Positions 54,204 through 63,873 of a stretch of 64,000 nucleotides of DNA are shown one piece after another. Made by a program: the position numbers and the translations under genes. Positions within the stretch are counted from its first letter, which is position 1, and each line of letters begins with the position of its first letter. The notes under the pieces are model-generated. The model had not been told where the DNA came from, made no database searches, and worked only from the letters and a program-made list of their open reading frames with translations. The stretch comes from Sphingopyxis sp. LC81 (GTDB taxonomy: Bacteria; Pseudomonadota; Alphaproteobacteria; Sphingomonadales; Sphingomonadaceae). The stretch covers positions 62,001 to 126,000 of the forward strand of contig NZ_JNFD01000018.1 of the NCBI RefSeq assembly GCF_000756375.1, given 5' to 3'.

Positions 54204-55538
54204 TCAGCGCCAGGCCGTGATCTGCCCGTCGTCCGCGAGGACGTACAAAATATTATTCGCGACCACGGGGGCCTGCGACAGCGGCGATTTGAATTCAGTC
54301 GAGCCAAGAAGCGAGCCGTCGGCCGGCGAGAATTCCGACAAGGTCCCTTCGCTGTTGACCGCGATCAGACGGCCACCCGCGAGAATCGGCCCGGTCCAGC
54401 GGATCGGGTCCTTTTTCTTCTTTTCGGTTTCGACGCGGAAACGTGCGAGCTGTTGCAGCCAGCGCACCTTGCCGTTCGCGCGCGCGACGGCCAGCAGTTT
54501 GGCGTCGTCGGTCATCGCATAGACCCATTCGCCGACGACATAAGGCGTCGAGATGCCGGCGATCGAGATTTCCCAGCTGCGCTGGCCGGTGACGAGTTCA
54601 TAGCTCGCCATGCGGCCGCCCTGCCCGAGCGCGAAGACACGGCCGCGATCGACGACCGGATCGGCGTCAACATCGGTGAGCGTCGACACCGACAGCGCCA
54701 TCGAGGTGCGCGCGAGCGCGTCTTCCCACAGGTCGCGGCCGTTTTCGTAACGATAGGCCTGGACCTCGCCCGACGAGAAGCCGGCGACGATCGTCCCCTG
54801 CCCCGCCGCGGGCGATGCGGCGCCGAACACGCTGCCCGCCTCCATCGACGCGGTGGCCTGCCACTGCACCGCACCATCGGCGGCGTTGAGCGCGAAAATC
54901 TGGTTATCCTGGCTGATGACATAGACACCGCCAAAGGCAATCGTCGGCGCGCCGCGCAGCGGGCCCGCGGGCTTCACCTTCCAGATCACCGATCCGTCGG
55001 CGACATTCAGCGCCGCGACATCGCCGACGCCGCTGGTCGCATAAACGACATTGCCGTCGACCCCGGCGCCGCCGCCGAACAGCGACGCCTTGAAATCCTT
55101 GCCCGTGCTGCCAATCGGCACGCTCCACAGCTTCGCGCCGGTGTCGGCGGCGAAGGCGGTGACCACGGCGTCGGTATCGACGACGAACAGGCGGTTGTCG
55201 GCGATCACCGGCGATGCGGCGATCCGCTGCTTGTTGGTGCTGCCCGCGATATTGGCTTCCCACAGCTTGGTTCGCGTCGCGGCGAGCGCCGGGTGACGCA
55301 TCGATTTCGATGCGTTGCCGCCCGACTGCGCCCAGGCGGTATTGACCTCCGGTTCGGGCAGCACGACCGCGATCGACGCGGTGGCCGGGTCGACCTTGAC
55401 GCTGTTGTCGTTCGACAGGATCGAGACGCGGTCACCCACGGTCGGGGTCTTCGGCGGACCGTCGCCTTTGATCACCCCACATGCCGTCAGCGGCAGCGCG
55501 AGCAGCGCCACAGTAATTCCGAAACGCGCTTTCCGCAT
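54204..55538 (-). CDS. bamB: Outer-membrane assembly lipoprotein BamB
   Basis: 444 residues from the ATG at 55538 (frames further upstream overlap the yfgM gene). Lipoprotein signal ending LPLTAC, then an eight-bladed beta-propeller of PQQ-like repeats (AADTGAKLWSV, VADGSVIWKV, AADGAVQWQ, ANGKVRWLQ, PADGSLLG). Scaffold of the BAM complex for outer-membrane beta-barrel insertion. Confidence 0.9.
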   Translation of the reverse strand: MRKARFGITVALLALPLTACGVIKGDGPPKTPTVGDRVSILSNDNSVKVDPATASIAVVLPEPEVNTAWAQSGGNASKSMRHPALAATRTKLWEANIAGSTNKQRIAASPVIADNRLFVVDTDAVVTAFAADTGAKLWSVPIGSTGKDFKASLFGGGAGVDGNVVYATSGVGDVAALNVADGSVIWKVKPAGPLRGAPTIAFGGVYVISQDNQIFALNAADGAVQWQATASMEAGSVFGAASPAAGQGTIVAGFSSGEVQAYRYENGRDLWEDALARTSMALSVSTLTDVDADPVVDRGRVFALGQGGRMASYELVTGQRSWEISIAGISTPYVVGEWVYAMTDDAKLLAVARANGKVRWLQQLARFRVETEKKKKDPIRWTGPILAGGRLIAVNSEGTLSEFSPADGSLLGSTEFKSPLSQAPVVANNILYVLADDGQITAWR

Positions 55539-55539
55539 A

Positions 55540-56349
55540 TTAATTGGCTTCCTCAGTCTTTGCGGCTGCCGCTGCCTTTGGCGCAGCATTGCCTTTCTGG
55601 TCCCCGGCAGCGGCGGCTTGCGCCGCGCCTTTCTTTTCGGCTGCGGCGCTTTCGTCCGCCCGGTCCGCGACCGCATCGACGCCGAGCATCCCCGCCATCT
55701 GCACCGAGCGCGATTGCAGCGATTTGGCCACATTGGGCAATTTGGCGATGCGGCCATAAAGCGCGCCGGCCTGGTCGAACTGGCCAAGCTGGTAGTGCGC
55801 GGTCGCCGACAGTTCGGCAGCGCTCGCGAACCAGCTCGAGGCCGGATCCTTGGCATCGACCATCGGCTTCATCCGCGCGATCACGGTTTCGGGCTTCAGC
55901 GTGTCATATTCGAATGCCGTCTGGCGGATCAGCGCGAGATCGCGCAGCGCCTGGTCGAGCTTCGTATCGGCGGCGACTTTCGCCATCAGCGCGGCGGCGG
56001 CCTTCAGGTCGCCGCTCTGCGCCTTGATATTCGCTTCCTGCATCTGCGCGACCGCGCGATAGGCGGGGTCGCCTTCGGCTGCGAGCTTCTGCAGATCCGT
56101 CGCCGCGGCGCGCGGCTGGTTGGTGCCAAGCTTTTCGAACGCCGCGATCAGCTCTTCGGCCTGCTCGCCGCGCGCGGCATCCTGCTGGTGGCTCCAGACA
56201 AGATAGCCGCCGAATGCCAGCAGGGCGGCGATGACGCCGCCGATGATCCAACGGCCGTAGCGTTGCATGATCGTATCGAGCCGGTCCTTGCGGACGGCCT
56301 CGTCGACTTCCTGCAACAGCGCGGCATCATTCGTCGGGCTCAGCGCCAA
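55540..56349 (-). CDS. YfgM/TPR-domain inner-membrane protein
   Basis: 269 residues: cytoplasmic N-terminus (DEAVRKDRLDTIMQRYGRW), one TM helix (IIGGVIAALLAFGGYLVW, 36-53), a periplasmic TPR-like helical region, and a low-complexity Ala/Lys tail (AAAEKKGAAQAAAAGDQKG). The pattern and the position directly upstream of bamB and der fit YfgM, a periplasmic chaperone-like partner of the Sec translocon. bamB starts one base past its stop. Confidence 0.85.
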   Translation of the reverse strand: MALSPTNDAALLQEVDEAVRKDRLDTIMQRYGRWIIGGVIAALLAFGGYLVWSHQQDAARGEQAEELIAAFEKLGTNQPRAAATDLQKLAAEGDPAYRAVAQMQEANIKAQSGDLKAAAALMAKVAADTKLDQALRDLALIRQTAFEYDTLKPETVIARMKPMVDAKDPASSWFASAAELSATAHYQLGQFDQAGALYGRIAKLPNVAKSLQSRSVQMAGMLGVDAVADRADESAAAEKKGAAQAAAAGDQKGNAAPKAAAAAKTEEAN

Positions 56350-56463
56350 TCAAACCTCCATAAACTCAATATTGGCCCAAGCTTTCCGCGTCGGGCCGGT
56401 CGCTTCCTTAGCGACAGCACCGAAAAACGCCAAGCGTTTCACTTTGCGCGGATCGCGGGAGGC

Positions 56464-57327
56464 TCAACCTGCGTAGGTCTGATCCTCGGTCGGGAATGAA
56501 CGGGACCTGACTTCGTCGGCATAGTCCTTGACCGCGCCTTCGACGACGCTCGCCATATTGCCGTACCGCTTCACGAACTTGGGAACGCGTTCGAACATGC
56601 CGAGCATGTCATCGGTCACGAGCACCTGACCATCGCACTCTGCCGATGCGCCGATACCGATCGTCGGGCAATCGACCTTGTTCGTGATCTCGATCGCGAT
56701 CGATTCGAGCACGCCTTCGATCACGATCGAAAAGGCGCCGGCCTGTGCCACAGCGACGGCATCTTCGACGATCGAGCGTGCTTCTTCCTCGCTCTTGCCG
56801 CGCACGCCATAGCCGCCGAGGATGTTCACCGCCTGCGGGGTCAGCCCGACATGGCCCATCACCGGGATGCCGCGCTGGGTCAGGAATTCGATCGTCGGGG
56901 CGAGCACCTTGCCGCCCTCGACCTTCACCGCCGCGGCGCCGGTTTCCTTGAGCAGCCGCGCGGCATTGTCGAACGCCTGCTGCGGGCTGCCTTCATAGCT
57001 GCCGAACGGCATGTCGACGATCACCGCGGCATGATAGCTGCCGCGCACCACCGCGGCGCCGTGCAGCGCCATCATGTCCATCGTCACCCCGACGGTGTGC
57101 GGCAGGCCATAAATCACCTGCGCGAGCGAGTCGCCGACGAGCAGCATATCGCAATGCGGGTCGAGCAGCTGCGCCATGCGGACGGTGTAGGCGGTGAGCA
57201 TCACCAGCGGTTCGCCACCCTTGCGCTGGCGAATGCGCGGCACGGTGAGGCGTTTCATCGGCTGCGGCGTCGGATTGGCGCGGCTGGTCGATGTGTCGAA
57301 GGTGAGCGTTTTCGGGAGCGTGGACAT
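56464..57327 (-). CDS. panB: 3-methyl-2-oxobutanoate hydroxymethyltransferase
   Basis: First committed step of pantothenate synthesis (ketopantoate from alpha-ketoisovalerate and methylene-THF). 287 residues with LTAYTVRMAQLLDPHCDMLLVGDSLAQVIYG, MPFGSYEGSPQQA, VKVEGG, GHVGLTPQAVN and the C-terminal IGIGASAECDGQVLV, all PanB signatures. Single gene between the yfgM group and the reductase operon. Confidence 0.96.
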   Translation of the reverse strand: MSTLPKTLTFDTSTSRANPTPQPMKRLTVPRIRQRKGGEPLVMLTAYTVRMAQLLDPHCDMLLVGDSLAQVIYGLPHTVGVTMDMMALHGAAVVRGSYHAAVIVDMPFGSYEGSPQQAFDNAARLLKETGAAAVKVEGGKVLAPTIEFLTQRGIPVMGHVGLTPQAVNILGGYGVRGKSEEEARSIVEDAVAVAQAGAFSIVIEGVLESIAIEITNKVDCPTIGIGASAECDGQVLVTDDMLGMFERVPKFVKRYGNMASVVEGAVKDYADEVRSRSFPTEDQTYAG

Positions 57328-57403
57328 GGGGCGAGGGTTTAGCCGCTAAAACCGCGAGGCGAAAGCGACAAAGCCCGATTTTTGTTGCGGCGCAGCGAAC
57401 GGG

Positions 57404-58333
57404 TCAGGCCGCGCCGAGCGCCGCGAGCTGCTCGTCGCTGAGGCGGAGGTCGAGGCCGCCCATCAGCTCGTCCAGCTGTTCCACCGTCGTCGCGCTGGCG
57501 ATCGGCGCGGTCACGCCCGGTTGCGCGGCAACCCATGCCAGCGCGATCTGCGACAGGGTGGCGCCCGTTTCCGCCGCGATGCGGTCCATCACCGCCAGCA
57601 CCGCGGGGCCGTTGCCGTCGAGATAGGGTTTGACGCGCGCGCCGCGCGGACTTTTGCCAAGGTCGTCGGCACTGCGATATTTGCCCGACAGATAGCCCGA
57701 GGCGAGGCTGAAATAGGTGACGACCCCCAGCCCCTCGTCGATGCAAAGCTGTTGCAGCGCGCCTTCATATTGCTCGCGGTCGAGCAGGTTGAGCTCGGGC
57801 TGCATCGCCGTAAAGCGCGGCAAACCCTTTTCGTCCGCCACCCGCAGCGCCTCGGCCAAACGCTCCGCCGAATAGTTCGACGCCCCGATCGCGCGCACCA
57901 TGCCCGCGTCGACCAGTTCGGCGAAGGCACCGAGCACTTCGTCGAGCGGCACGTCGGGATCATCCTTGTGCGCGAAATAAAGGTCGATGACGTCGGTGCC
58001 GAGCCGGTCGAGCGAGCCTTGCACGGCGTCGCGGATGCGGTCGGGCTTCAGCCCGCCCGGCATCATGCCAACCTTGGTCGCGATCAGAACCTGATCGCGC
58101 GCGCCGCTTTCCTTGAGCCATGCACCCATCATGCTTTCGGATTCGCCGCCCTTGTGGCCGGGAACCCACGCCGAATAGACGTCGGCGGTGTCGATCATCC
58201 CGCCGCCAAGCAGGGCGAAGCGGTCGAGAACGGCAAAGCTCGCATCGCGCCCCGCGGTCATGCCGAAGACATTGCCGCCGAGGACGAAGGGCCGGATCGA
58301 CAGGCCGCTCTGGCCCAAGGCTCTTTCGGTCAT
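57404..58333 (-). CDS. Aldo/keto reductase
   Basis: 309 residues, (beta/alpha)8 AKR fold. Start LGQSGLSIRPFVLGGNVFGM, catalytic tetrad elements DTADVYSAW, ATKVGMM and LYFAHKDD, and the NADPH end ASATTVEQLDELMGGLDLRLS. Substrate unknown. Start overlaps the GDPD stop by four bases. Confidence 0.9.
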   Translation of the reverse strand: MTERALGQSGLSIRPFVLGGNVFGMTAGRDASFAVLDRFALLGGGMIDTADVYSAWVPGHKGGESESMMGAWLKESGARDQVLIATKVGMMPGGLKPDRIRDAVQGSLDRLGTDVIDLYFAHKDDPDVPLDEVLGAFAELVDAGMVRAIGASNYSAERLAEALRVADEKGLPRFTAMQPELNLLDREQYEGALQQLCIDEGLGVVTYFSLASGYLSGKYRSADDLGKSPRGARVKPYLDGNGPAVLAVMDRIAAETGATLSQIALAWVAAQPGVTAPIASATTVEQLDELMGGLDLRLSDEQLAALGAA

Positions 58334-59418
58334 TGTCCGCTTTCCTTCCTTACCGTCGCCACCGCTTCGCGCGGATTGTCGCTGAACAGGCCGTCGATGC
58401 CGGTTTTCAGATAGGCGGTGATTTCACCGGCAAGATCGCCGTGCCCGGCCGGGTTTACACCGCCCTTGTCGTCCAGCGGCAGGAAATAATTTTCGCGGCG
58501 GAACGTCCATGGATGGACCTTGAGCCTCGCGGCATGCGCATCGCGCACCAAATCGGTCGGCTTACCGAGCCGGCCAAGCGCGCCGCGCGGGATCACCATC
58601 GCCTTGTTCGGGCCGATGCCGTCGGCATAGGCGGCGATCATTTTCAGCCCCGCGGGTGACGCCATGGTGGCATAGCTTGTGCCAGGCCGGTCGGCGGGTC
58701 CGCCCTCGGCATCCATCAGCTGGATCAGCGGCAGATCGCTTTTGGCGCGCAGGTCCATCAGATTGCCGACCTCGAAGCTCTGGATGAACACCGGCGCGGT
58801 GCGGCCGCGATAGCCGAAGCGGTCGAGCATGCTAAGCAACGGCGCCTCGTGCGGCAGCCCGATCGACACGAAATAGCTCGGGTGCTTGGTTTCGGGATAG
58901 ACGCCGACGGGCTTCTTGCGCCCCTCCTTTCGTTCGGCGTTGACCTCGGCGAGTAGGGTCAGGATTTCCTCGAAGGTCGGGATTTCGAACTGGCCGTCAT
59001 ATTCGGTGCTGCGCAGCTTGGGCAGCCGCTCGCGCGCGCGCAGCGTCTTGAGTTCGGCGAGCGTGAAATCCTCGGTGAACCAGCCGGTGACCTTTTGCCC
59101 GTCGATCGTCTTCGTCGCCTTGCGGCCTGCGAATTCAGGATGCGCGGCGACGTCGGTCGTTTCCGAAATCTCATTCTCATGCCGCGCGACAAGCACGCCG
59201 TCCTTGGTCAACACGAGGTCGGGTTCGATATAGTCGGCGCCAAGCTCGATCGCGAGCTTGTAACCCGCCAGCGTATGTTCGGGACGTTCGCCCGACGCGC
59301 CGCGATGGGCGATCACGATCGGCGGCTGGCCATCGAGGGTCGGCTGCGCGGTCACTGTGTCAGCCGTGCAGCCGGCGAACAGCATGAAGGCCAGCAGCGC
59401 CGCGAGCGAGCGGATCAT
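58330..59418 (-). CDS. Glycerophosphodiester phosphodiesterase, lipoprotein/periplasmic
   Basis: 362 residues; lipoprotein-type signal (LAALLAFMLFAGC) and the GDPD motif IAHRGASGERPEHTLAGY...GADYIEPDLVLTKDGVLVARHE. Long insert and length resemble periplasmic GlpQ. Hydrolyses glycerophosphodiesters to glycerol-3-phosphate and alcohol. Overlaps the ArsC-like gene by four bases at its 5' end, so the three genes form one operon. Confidence 0.92.
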   Translation of the reverse strand: MIRSLAALLAFMLFAGCTADTVTAQPTLDGQPPIVIAHRGASGERPEHTLAGYKLAIELGADYIEPDLVLTKDGVLVARHENEISETTDVAAHPEFAGRKATKTIDGQKVTGWFTEDFTLAELKTLRARERLPKLRSTEYDGQFEIPTFEEILTLLAEVNAERKEGRKKPVGVYPETKHPSYFVSIGLPHEAPLLSMLDRFGYRGRTAPVFIQSFEVGNLMDLRAKSDLPLIQLMDAEGGPADRPGTSYATMASPAGLKMIAAYADGIGPNKAMVIPRGALGRLGKPTDLVRDAHAARLKVHPWTFRRENYFLPLDDKGGVNPAGHGDLAGEITAYLKTGIDGLFSDNPREAVATVRKESGQ

Positions 59419-59765
59419 GCGGCAAAACGCGCCCGCCAGTCATCGGCGGAAAAGCCGACGCTGATATTGCCCGCAGCCTCGACGACCGGGCGGCGGATCA
59501 TGGCCGGCTGATCGAGCATCAACGCCTTTGCCGCGGCGGCATCGAGCCCGTCCTTCTGCGCATCGGGCAGCTTGCGAAAGGTTGTCCCGGCCTTGTTGAG
59601 CAGCTTTTCCCAACCGACCACGTCGATCCAGCTTTGAAGCCGCGCAGCGTCGAGCCCATCCTTGCGCACATCGTGAAAGCGATAGGGCACGCCCTGCTCG
59701 TCGAGCCAGCGCCGCGCCTTCTTCACCGTGTCGCAGTTCGAAATGCCATAGAGAATCATCGTCAT
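59415..59765 (-). CDS. ArsC/Spx-family protein (YffB-like)
   Basis: 116 residues from the ATG at 59765 (a Met two residues on is possible). Thioredoxin-fold ArsC family: ILYGISNCDTVKKARRWLDEQGVPYRFHD with a single N-terminal Cys, WEKLLNKAGTTFRKL, QPAMIRRPVV. Fits the YffB branch (glutathione-dependent, not proven arsenate reductase). First gene of the GDPD/AKR operon. Confidence 0.9.
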   Translation of the reverse strand: MTMILYGISNCDTVKKARRWLDEQGVPYRFHDVRKDGLDAARLQSWIDVVGWEKLLNKAGTTFRKLPDAQKDGLDAAAAKALMLDQPAMIRRPVVEAAGNISVGFSADDWRARFAA

Positions 59766-59814
59766 GGGCCGAGGACTTAGCAGGCGCGGGTTGCAGTTTC
59801 GAGGCCGGGAAAGG

Positions 59815-60495
59815 CTATGCTCTATAAATTGCCGACTGCTCGGCGATGCGCGTGTTTGCGCTCGCCAGCTTGCCGCGAAGCGCGCGCGCAAAACCCTCGT
59901 GAAGCGCGCCCGCGATCCCCGGATTGGCCGCCAGATAGGCGCGCAGCGCCGCGGCGGGAACGAACCACAGCCGCGCATTGCTGCCGAGCGTCACCGTCCC
60001 GGTCGCATGCGCGCCGTCGAGCACCGTCGCTTCCCCGATCAACGCGCCGCCCGAAACTTTGCCAATCTCGACGCCGTCGCGCAAAATCGCCGCCTCCCCC
60101 TCGGCCAGATAGAAGAGGCTGGGCGCCGCCTGATTCTCACGGATCAGCACCTCGCCGCGCTTCGCCGAAATCCAGTAGCCCTGATCGATCAGGTCGCGCG
60201 CGACCGCGGCGCCGAGGCCGGAAAAATGCTGGCGGCGCAATTCCTCTTCCTCAGGCGAAAACTGCACCTTTGTGCCGCGCAGCCACAGCCGCGCCAAAAT
60301 GGCGATATTGACGACAAGGATCGCAAGCACGAGCACGCCGTAACCAAGATCCGGCCCGCGAAACAATGTCAGCGGCAAGGCAACCAGCGCCGCCGCGGCG
60401 AGGCCGATGCGGGCATATTCGATCCGCACGACAAAACTTGTCGCCAGCAGGAGCAGCAGCGCCCCATAGAGGAACCATGCGGAATCGAAACTCAT
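59815..60495 (-). CDS. Membrane-anchored cyclic-nucleotide-binding protein (Popeye-like)
   Basis: 226 residues from the ATG at 60495. Three TM helices (about 5-20, 25-50, 55-75) precede a cNMP-binding domain (FSPEEEELRRQHFSGLG, KRGEVLIRENQAAPSLFYLAEGEAAILRDG, GGALIGEATVLDG). Layout resembles Popeye-domain proteins: 3TM plus cytosolic cNMP domain. The canonical phosphate-binding Arg-Ala pair is not clear here (GEATVLDGAHATGTV), so ligand is uncertain. Confidence 0.75.
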   Translation of the reverse strand: MSFDSAWFLYGALLLLLATSFVVRIEYARIGLAAAALVALPLTLFRGPDLGYGVLVLAILVVNIAILARLWLRGTKVQFSPEEEELRRQHFSGLGAAVARDLIDQGYWISAKRGEVLIRENQAAPSLFYLAEGEAAILRDGVEIGKVSGGALIGEATVLDGAHATGTVTLGSNARLWFVPAAALRAYLAANPGIAGALHEGFARALRGKLASANTRIAEQSAIYRA

Positions 60496-60752
60496 AGCCA
60501 ATCGCTTCGCGTCGAGACCCAGGCTCGGGTCACGGGTGTATAACGTTGTCGATAGCCAAAAGCCTTGGTCGCGCGCGGCACATCGCATTTCCGCAGCGCG
60601 TAACAAACTACCAGTTTTGGTCTCTCAAGAAAAGCATAGGTGCGCAAAGGTCACGATAATGCTAATTTTCGGGTTTGATCGTGCCGGAAACATTGCTTCC
60701 GCGCGGCATAGGCGCCATGTGGCGCTCGATTCGAACGCGAAAAGACAGGCAT

Positions 60753-62126
60753 ATGACGAAAAACTGGCAACCGCATAGCTGGCGCTCGCACGAGGCCCGC
60801 CAGCTTCCCACCTATCGCGACGCCGATGCGCTGGCGGCCGCCGAGCGCGAGCTCAGCAATTATCCGCCGCTGGTTTTTGCCGGCGAAGCACGGGACCTGA
60901 CCGCCGACCTTGGCCGCGTGGCCGAGGGCAAGGCGTTCCTGCTGCAGGGTGGCGATTGCGCCGAAAGCTTTGCCGAATTCCACCCGAACAACATCCGCGA
61001 CACCTTCCGCGTCCTCCTCCAGATGGCGGTGGTGCTGACCTTCGCGTCGAAGATGCCCGTGGTGAAGCTCGGCCGCATGGCGGGCCAGTTCGCCAAGCCG
61101 CGCTCGGCGGACATGGAAGATATCGATGGCGTCGAACTGCCGAGCTATCGCGGCGACATCATCAACGACATCGCGTTCGAGGAAGCCGGCCGCGAGCCCG
61201 ACCCGCAGCGCATGGTCAAGGCGTATAACCAGTCGGCGGCAACGCTGAACCTGCTGCGCGCCTTTGCCGGCGGCGGCTATGCCAATCTGCACCAGGTCAA
61301 CGCCTGGACGCATGATTTCATGGACCGCAGCCCGTGGGCGAAGAAGTATCAGGAAACCGCGGCGCGGATTTCCGAAGCCTTGGCGTTCATGGAAGCGTGC
61401 GGTGTGACGCCGGAAACGGTCCCGCAGATCAAGGGCACGAGCTTCTACACGAGCCACGAGGCGCTGCTGCTCCCCTATGAGCAAGCGCTGACGCGGCAGG
61501 ACAGCTTGACCGGCGGCTGGTACGACACGTCGGGCCACTTCCTGTGGGTCGGCGACCGCACCCGCTTCGAGGGATCGGCGCACATCGAATATCTGCGCGG
61601 GATCGGCAATCCGGTCGGCATGAAGTGCGGGCCGAGCCTCGAGCCCGATGTGCTGCTGCGCCTGCTCGACACGCTGAACCCGAACCATGTCGCGGGCCGC
61701 ATGACGCTGATCACACGTTACGGCCACGATAAGATCGAGGCGCATCTGCCCAAGCTGGTGCGCGCAGTGAAGGAATCGGGTCACCCCGTCGTCTGGTCGT
61801 GCGACCCGATGCACGGCAATGTCATCAAGACGCCCAACGGCTACAAGACGCGCCCGTTCGAACGTATCCTCGCCGAAGTGCGCGGCTTCTTCGCGGTACA
61901 CCGCGCCGAAGGCACGCATGGCGGCGGCATCCATATCGAAATGACCGGCCAGAATGTCACCGAATGCACCGGCGGCGCGATGGACGTGACCCAGATGGAT
62001 CTCGCCGATCGCTATCACACGCATTGCGATCCGCGGCTCAACGCGGGGCAGAGCCTCGAACTGGCGTTCCTGCTCGCGGAAATGCTCAATCAGGAAATGG
62101 CAGATCGGGCGAAACAGGCGGCATGA
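60753..62126 (+). CDS. 3-deoxy-7-phosphoheptulonate synthase, class II
   Basis: First step of the shikimate pathway (PEP plus erythrose 4-phosphate to DAHP). 457 residues from the ATG at 60753; 26 upstream in-frame residues are not conserved in character. Plant-type class II signature: [81 protein letters not shown]. Metal and PEP-binding residues appear complete. Confidence 0.95.
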   Translation: MTKNWQPHSWRSHEARQLPTYRDADALAAAERELSNYPPLVFAGEARDLTADLGRVAEGKAFLLQGGDCAESFAEFHPNNIRDTFRVLLQMAVVLTFASKMPVVKLGRMAGQFAKPRSADMEDIDGVELPSYRGDIINDIAFEEAGREPDPQRMVKAYNQSAATLNLLRAFAGGGYANLHQVNAWTHDFMDRSPWAKKYQETAARISEALAFMEACGVTPETVPQIKGTSFYTSHEALLLPYEQALTRQDSLTGGWYDTSGHFLWVGDRTRFEGSAHIEYLRGIGNPVGMKCGPSLEPDVLLRLLDTLNPNHVAGRMTLITRYGHDKIEAHLPKLVRAVKESGHPVVWSCDPMHGNVIKTPNGYKTRPFERILAEVRGFFAVHRAEGTHGGGIHIEMTGQNVTECTGGAMDVTQMDLADRYHTHCDPRLNAGQSLELAFLLAEMLNQEMADRAKQAA

Positions 62127-62293
62127 CCGAACGGCGGATTGTCGTGCGCCATGAAGCGATCCGCAACGGGATCGGCTTCGGCAGCGCATTGGCGATCGCG
62201 ATCAGCTTTACGACGCACAAATCGGTGCTGTGGGCGATCATCCACGGCATCTTCAGCTGGTTCTACGTCGGTTATTTCGTTCTGACCCGCTGA
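62123..62293 (+). CDS. Small membrane protein coupled to DAHP synthase
   Basis: 56 residues. Start overlaps the DAHP synthase stop by four bases (ATGA). A basic N-terminus ([16 protein letters not shown]) is followed by two hydrophobic segments ([38 protein letters not shown]), so a small inner-membrane protein with two short helices is likely. Function unknown. Confidence 0.65.
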   Translation: MTERRIVVRHEAIRNGIGFGSALAIAISFTTHKSVLWAIIHGIFSWFYVGYFVLTR

Positions 62294-62306
62294 GCGGCGG
62301 GCCGGG

Positions 62307-63809
62307 TTACTTCCCCGGCCACCGCTTCGTATCGGCGAACGCCCGGCCGATCGCGACATGCAGGTCGGCATCTTCGGCCGCGCCGCCGAGCGGGATCTTG
62401 TCGGAGAAATTGTCGGCAGCGCTGTGATAATCGCTGCCGAGGAAGGCTTCGAGCAGCTTCATGTCCGAAAAGCTGCCGCCGACCATCAGCGACGTCACGC
62501 CCTTGGCGCCGAGCGCCCAGCCGTCCTGCCGCTGGATGAAGGCGTCGGCCTCGCCATCCTCGTCGAGCTTGCGGCCGAGCTTCTTCGCCGCCTCGCGCAC
62601 CACGGCGTCATAGGCGGGCTTGCCGCGCCCGATCGTCGCGACCGGTGTGCCGCGCGGCGAGATCGCGATCGTGTCGATATTGAGCGCAACGGTGATGTCG
62701 GACAGCGGCACGATCGGATGATCGGCGAAATAATGCGCGCCGAGCAGGCCCTTTTCCTCGGCCGTCGTCGCCATGAAATAGATGTCGCGGTCGGGACGCG
62801 CCCCCGATCCGAGCCGCTTGGCGACCTCGATCAGCACCGCGATGCCGCTCGCATTGTCGACCGCGCCGTTGCAGATGCGGTCCGCAGCACCCTCGGGCTC
62901 GCAAATGCCGAGATGGTCCCAATGGCCAAGGAACAGGATCGCCTTGCCGTCGGGCTTGGCGCCGGGAAGCTTGGCGATGATATTGTTGCTGGCGAAGGGG
63001 CGCGCGGCCGATTTCGCCGTGATATCTGCTGTCACCGACAGCACCGCGCCCTTGTATTCGGGCGATTTCGCGGCTTCGCGGAGCGCACCGCCATCCTGCC
63101 CCGCCTTTTTGAGCAGCGCATCGGCCGCCTCGAGCGACAGGAAGCCGCTGACCGGCGCGCCGGGCTTGGCGCTCGCGAGGCGCATCGACTTGGCGCCGGC
63201 GCTTTCGCGCAGCTGGGCCCAGGGCACTGCGTCGGTCGCGATGACGAGCACCGCGGATGCGCCGGCATCGGCAAGCATCTGGCGCCGTTCGCGATAGCGC
63301 GGCAGCTTGTCGCCGAAGGGAACATTGTCGAACAGCATGATCGCGAGCTTGCCCTTGACGTCGGCGTTGACCTTGCCCGCGCCGTCGACGCCATAGCCGA
63401 CGAAGATGGCGGGGAGATCGGCGAGCGCGACCGACGCATCGCGGCTGCTCAGGATGATCCCGTCATCCTCCAGCGCGAAGTCGCGGCCGTTGACCTTGAA
63501 CTTCGCACTGCCGCCGAGCGCCTGCGTCTCGACGAAAGGCACCGGCTGGAGCCACGGCGTTGTGCTGCCCGGCACGGCTTCGAGCCCCGCCTTCGCCCAT
63601 TCGCCGACGATATAGGCGATCGTGCGATCCTCGCCCTCGGTTCCCGGCGCGCGGCCCTCGAACGCATCGCTCGCCAGCACCTTGATATGATCGGCGAGCT
63701 GGGCCTCGGTGATCGGCGCGTCGCCCTTGGAAGGCGCGGCTGAAGCAGCAGGAGCGATAGTAAGAAGGGCGATGGCCGCGACCGCGGCGTGGAAACGGGT
63801 GGTTTTCAT
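62307..63809 (-). CDS. Exported M28-family aminopeptidase
   Basis: 500 residues from the ATG at 63809. Signal peptide (FHAAVAAIALLTIAPAASA), a PA-like insert (about 130-250), and the M28 co-catalytic zinc motif: GHWDHLG, DNASGIAVLIEVA, EEKGLLGAHYFADH, LNIDT, and a C-terminal DYHSAAD. All five ligand positions look present. Degrades peptides in the periplasm or outside. Confidence 0.92.
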   Translation of the reverse strand: MKTTRFHAAVAAIALLTIAPAASAAPSKGDAPITEAQLADHIKVLASDAFEGRAPGTEGEDRTIAYIVGEWAKAGLEAVPGSTTPWLQPVPFVETQALGGSAKFKVNGRDFALEDDGIILSSRDASVALADLPAIFVGYGVDGAGKVNADVKGKLAIMLFDNVPFGDKLPRYRERRQMLADAGASAVLVIATDAVPWAQLRESAGAKSMRLASAKPGAPVSGFLSLEAADALLKKAGQDGGALREAAKSPEYKGAVLSVTADITAKSAARPFASNNIIAKLPGAKPDGKAILFLGHWDHLGICEPEGAADRICNGAVDNASGIAVLIEVAKRLGSGARPDRDIYFMATTAEEKGLLGAHYFADHPIVPLSDITVALNIDTIAISPRGTPVATIGRGKPAYDAVVREAAKKLGRKLDEDGEADAFIQRQDGWALGAKGVTSLMVGGSFSDMKLLEAFLGSDYHSAADNFSDKIPLGGAAEDADLHVAIGRAFADTKRWPGK

Positions 63810-63850
63810 GGCGCCGCCGCATGGCATTTCCGCCGCCCCCCGGCAAGGCG

Positions 63851-63870
63851 CGTTCGTCGAAAGACGAACG
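63851..63870. repeat. 8-bp hairpin with GAAA loop
   Basis: CGTTCGTC (63851-63858) and GACGAACG (63863-63870), a perfect stem, just after the stop of the partial gene at the right edge (63874). No U-tract on either strand. Probably a 3'-end structure. Confidence 0.5.
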
Positions 63871-63873
63871 GCG

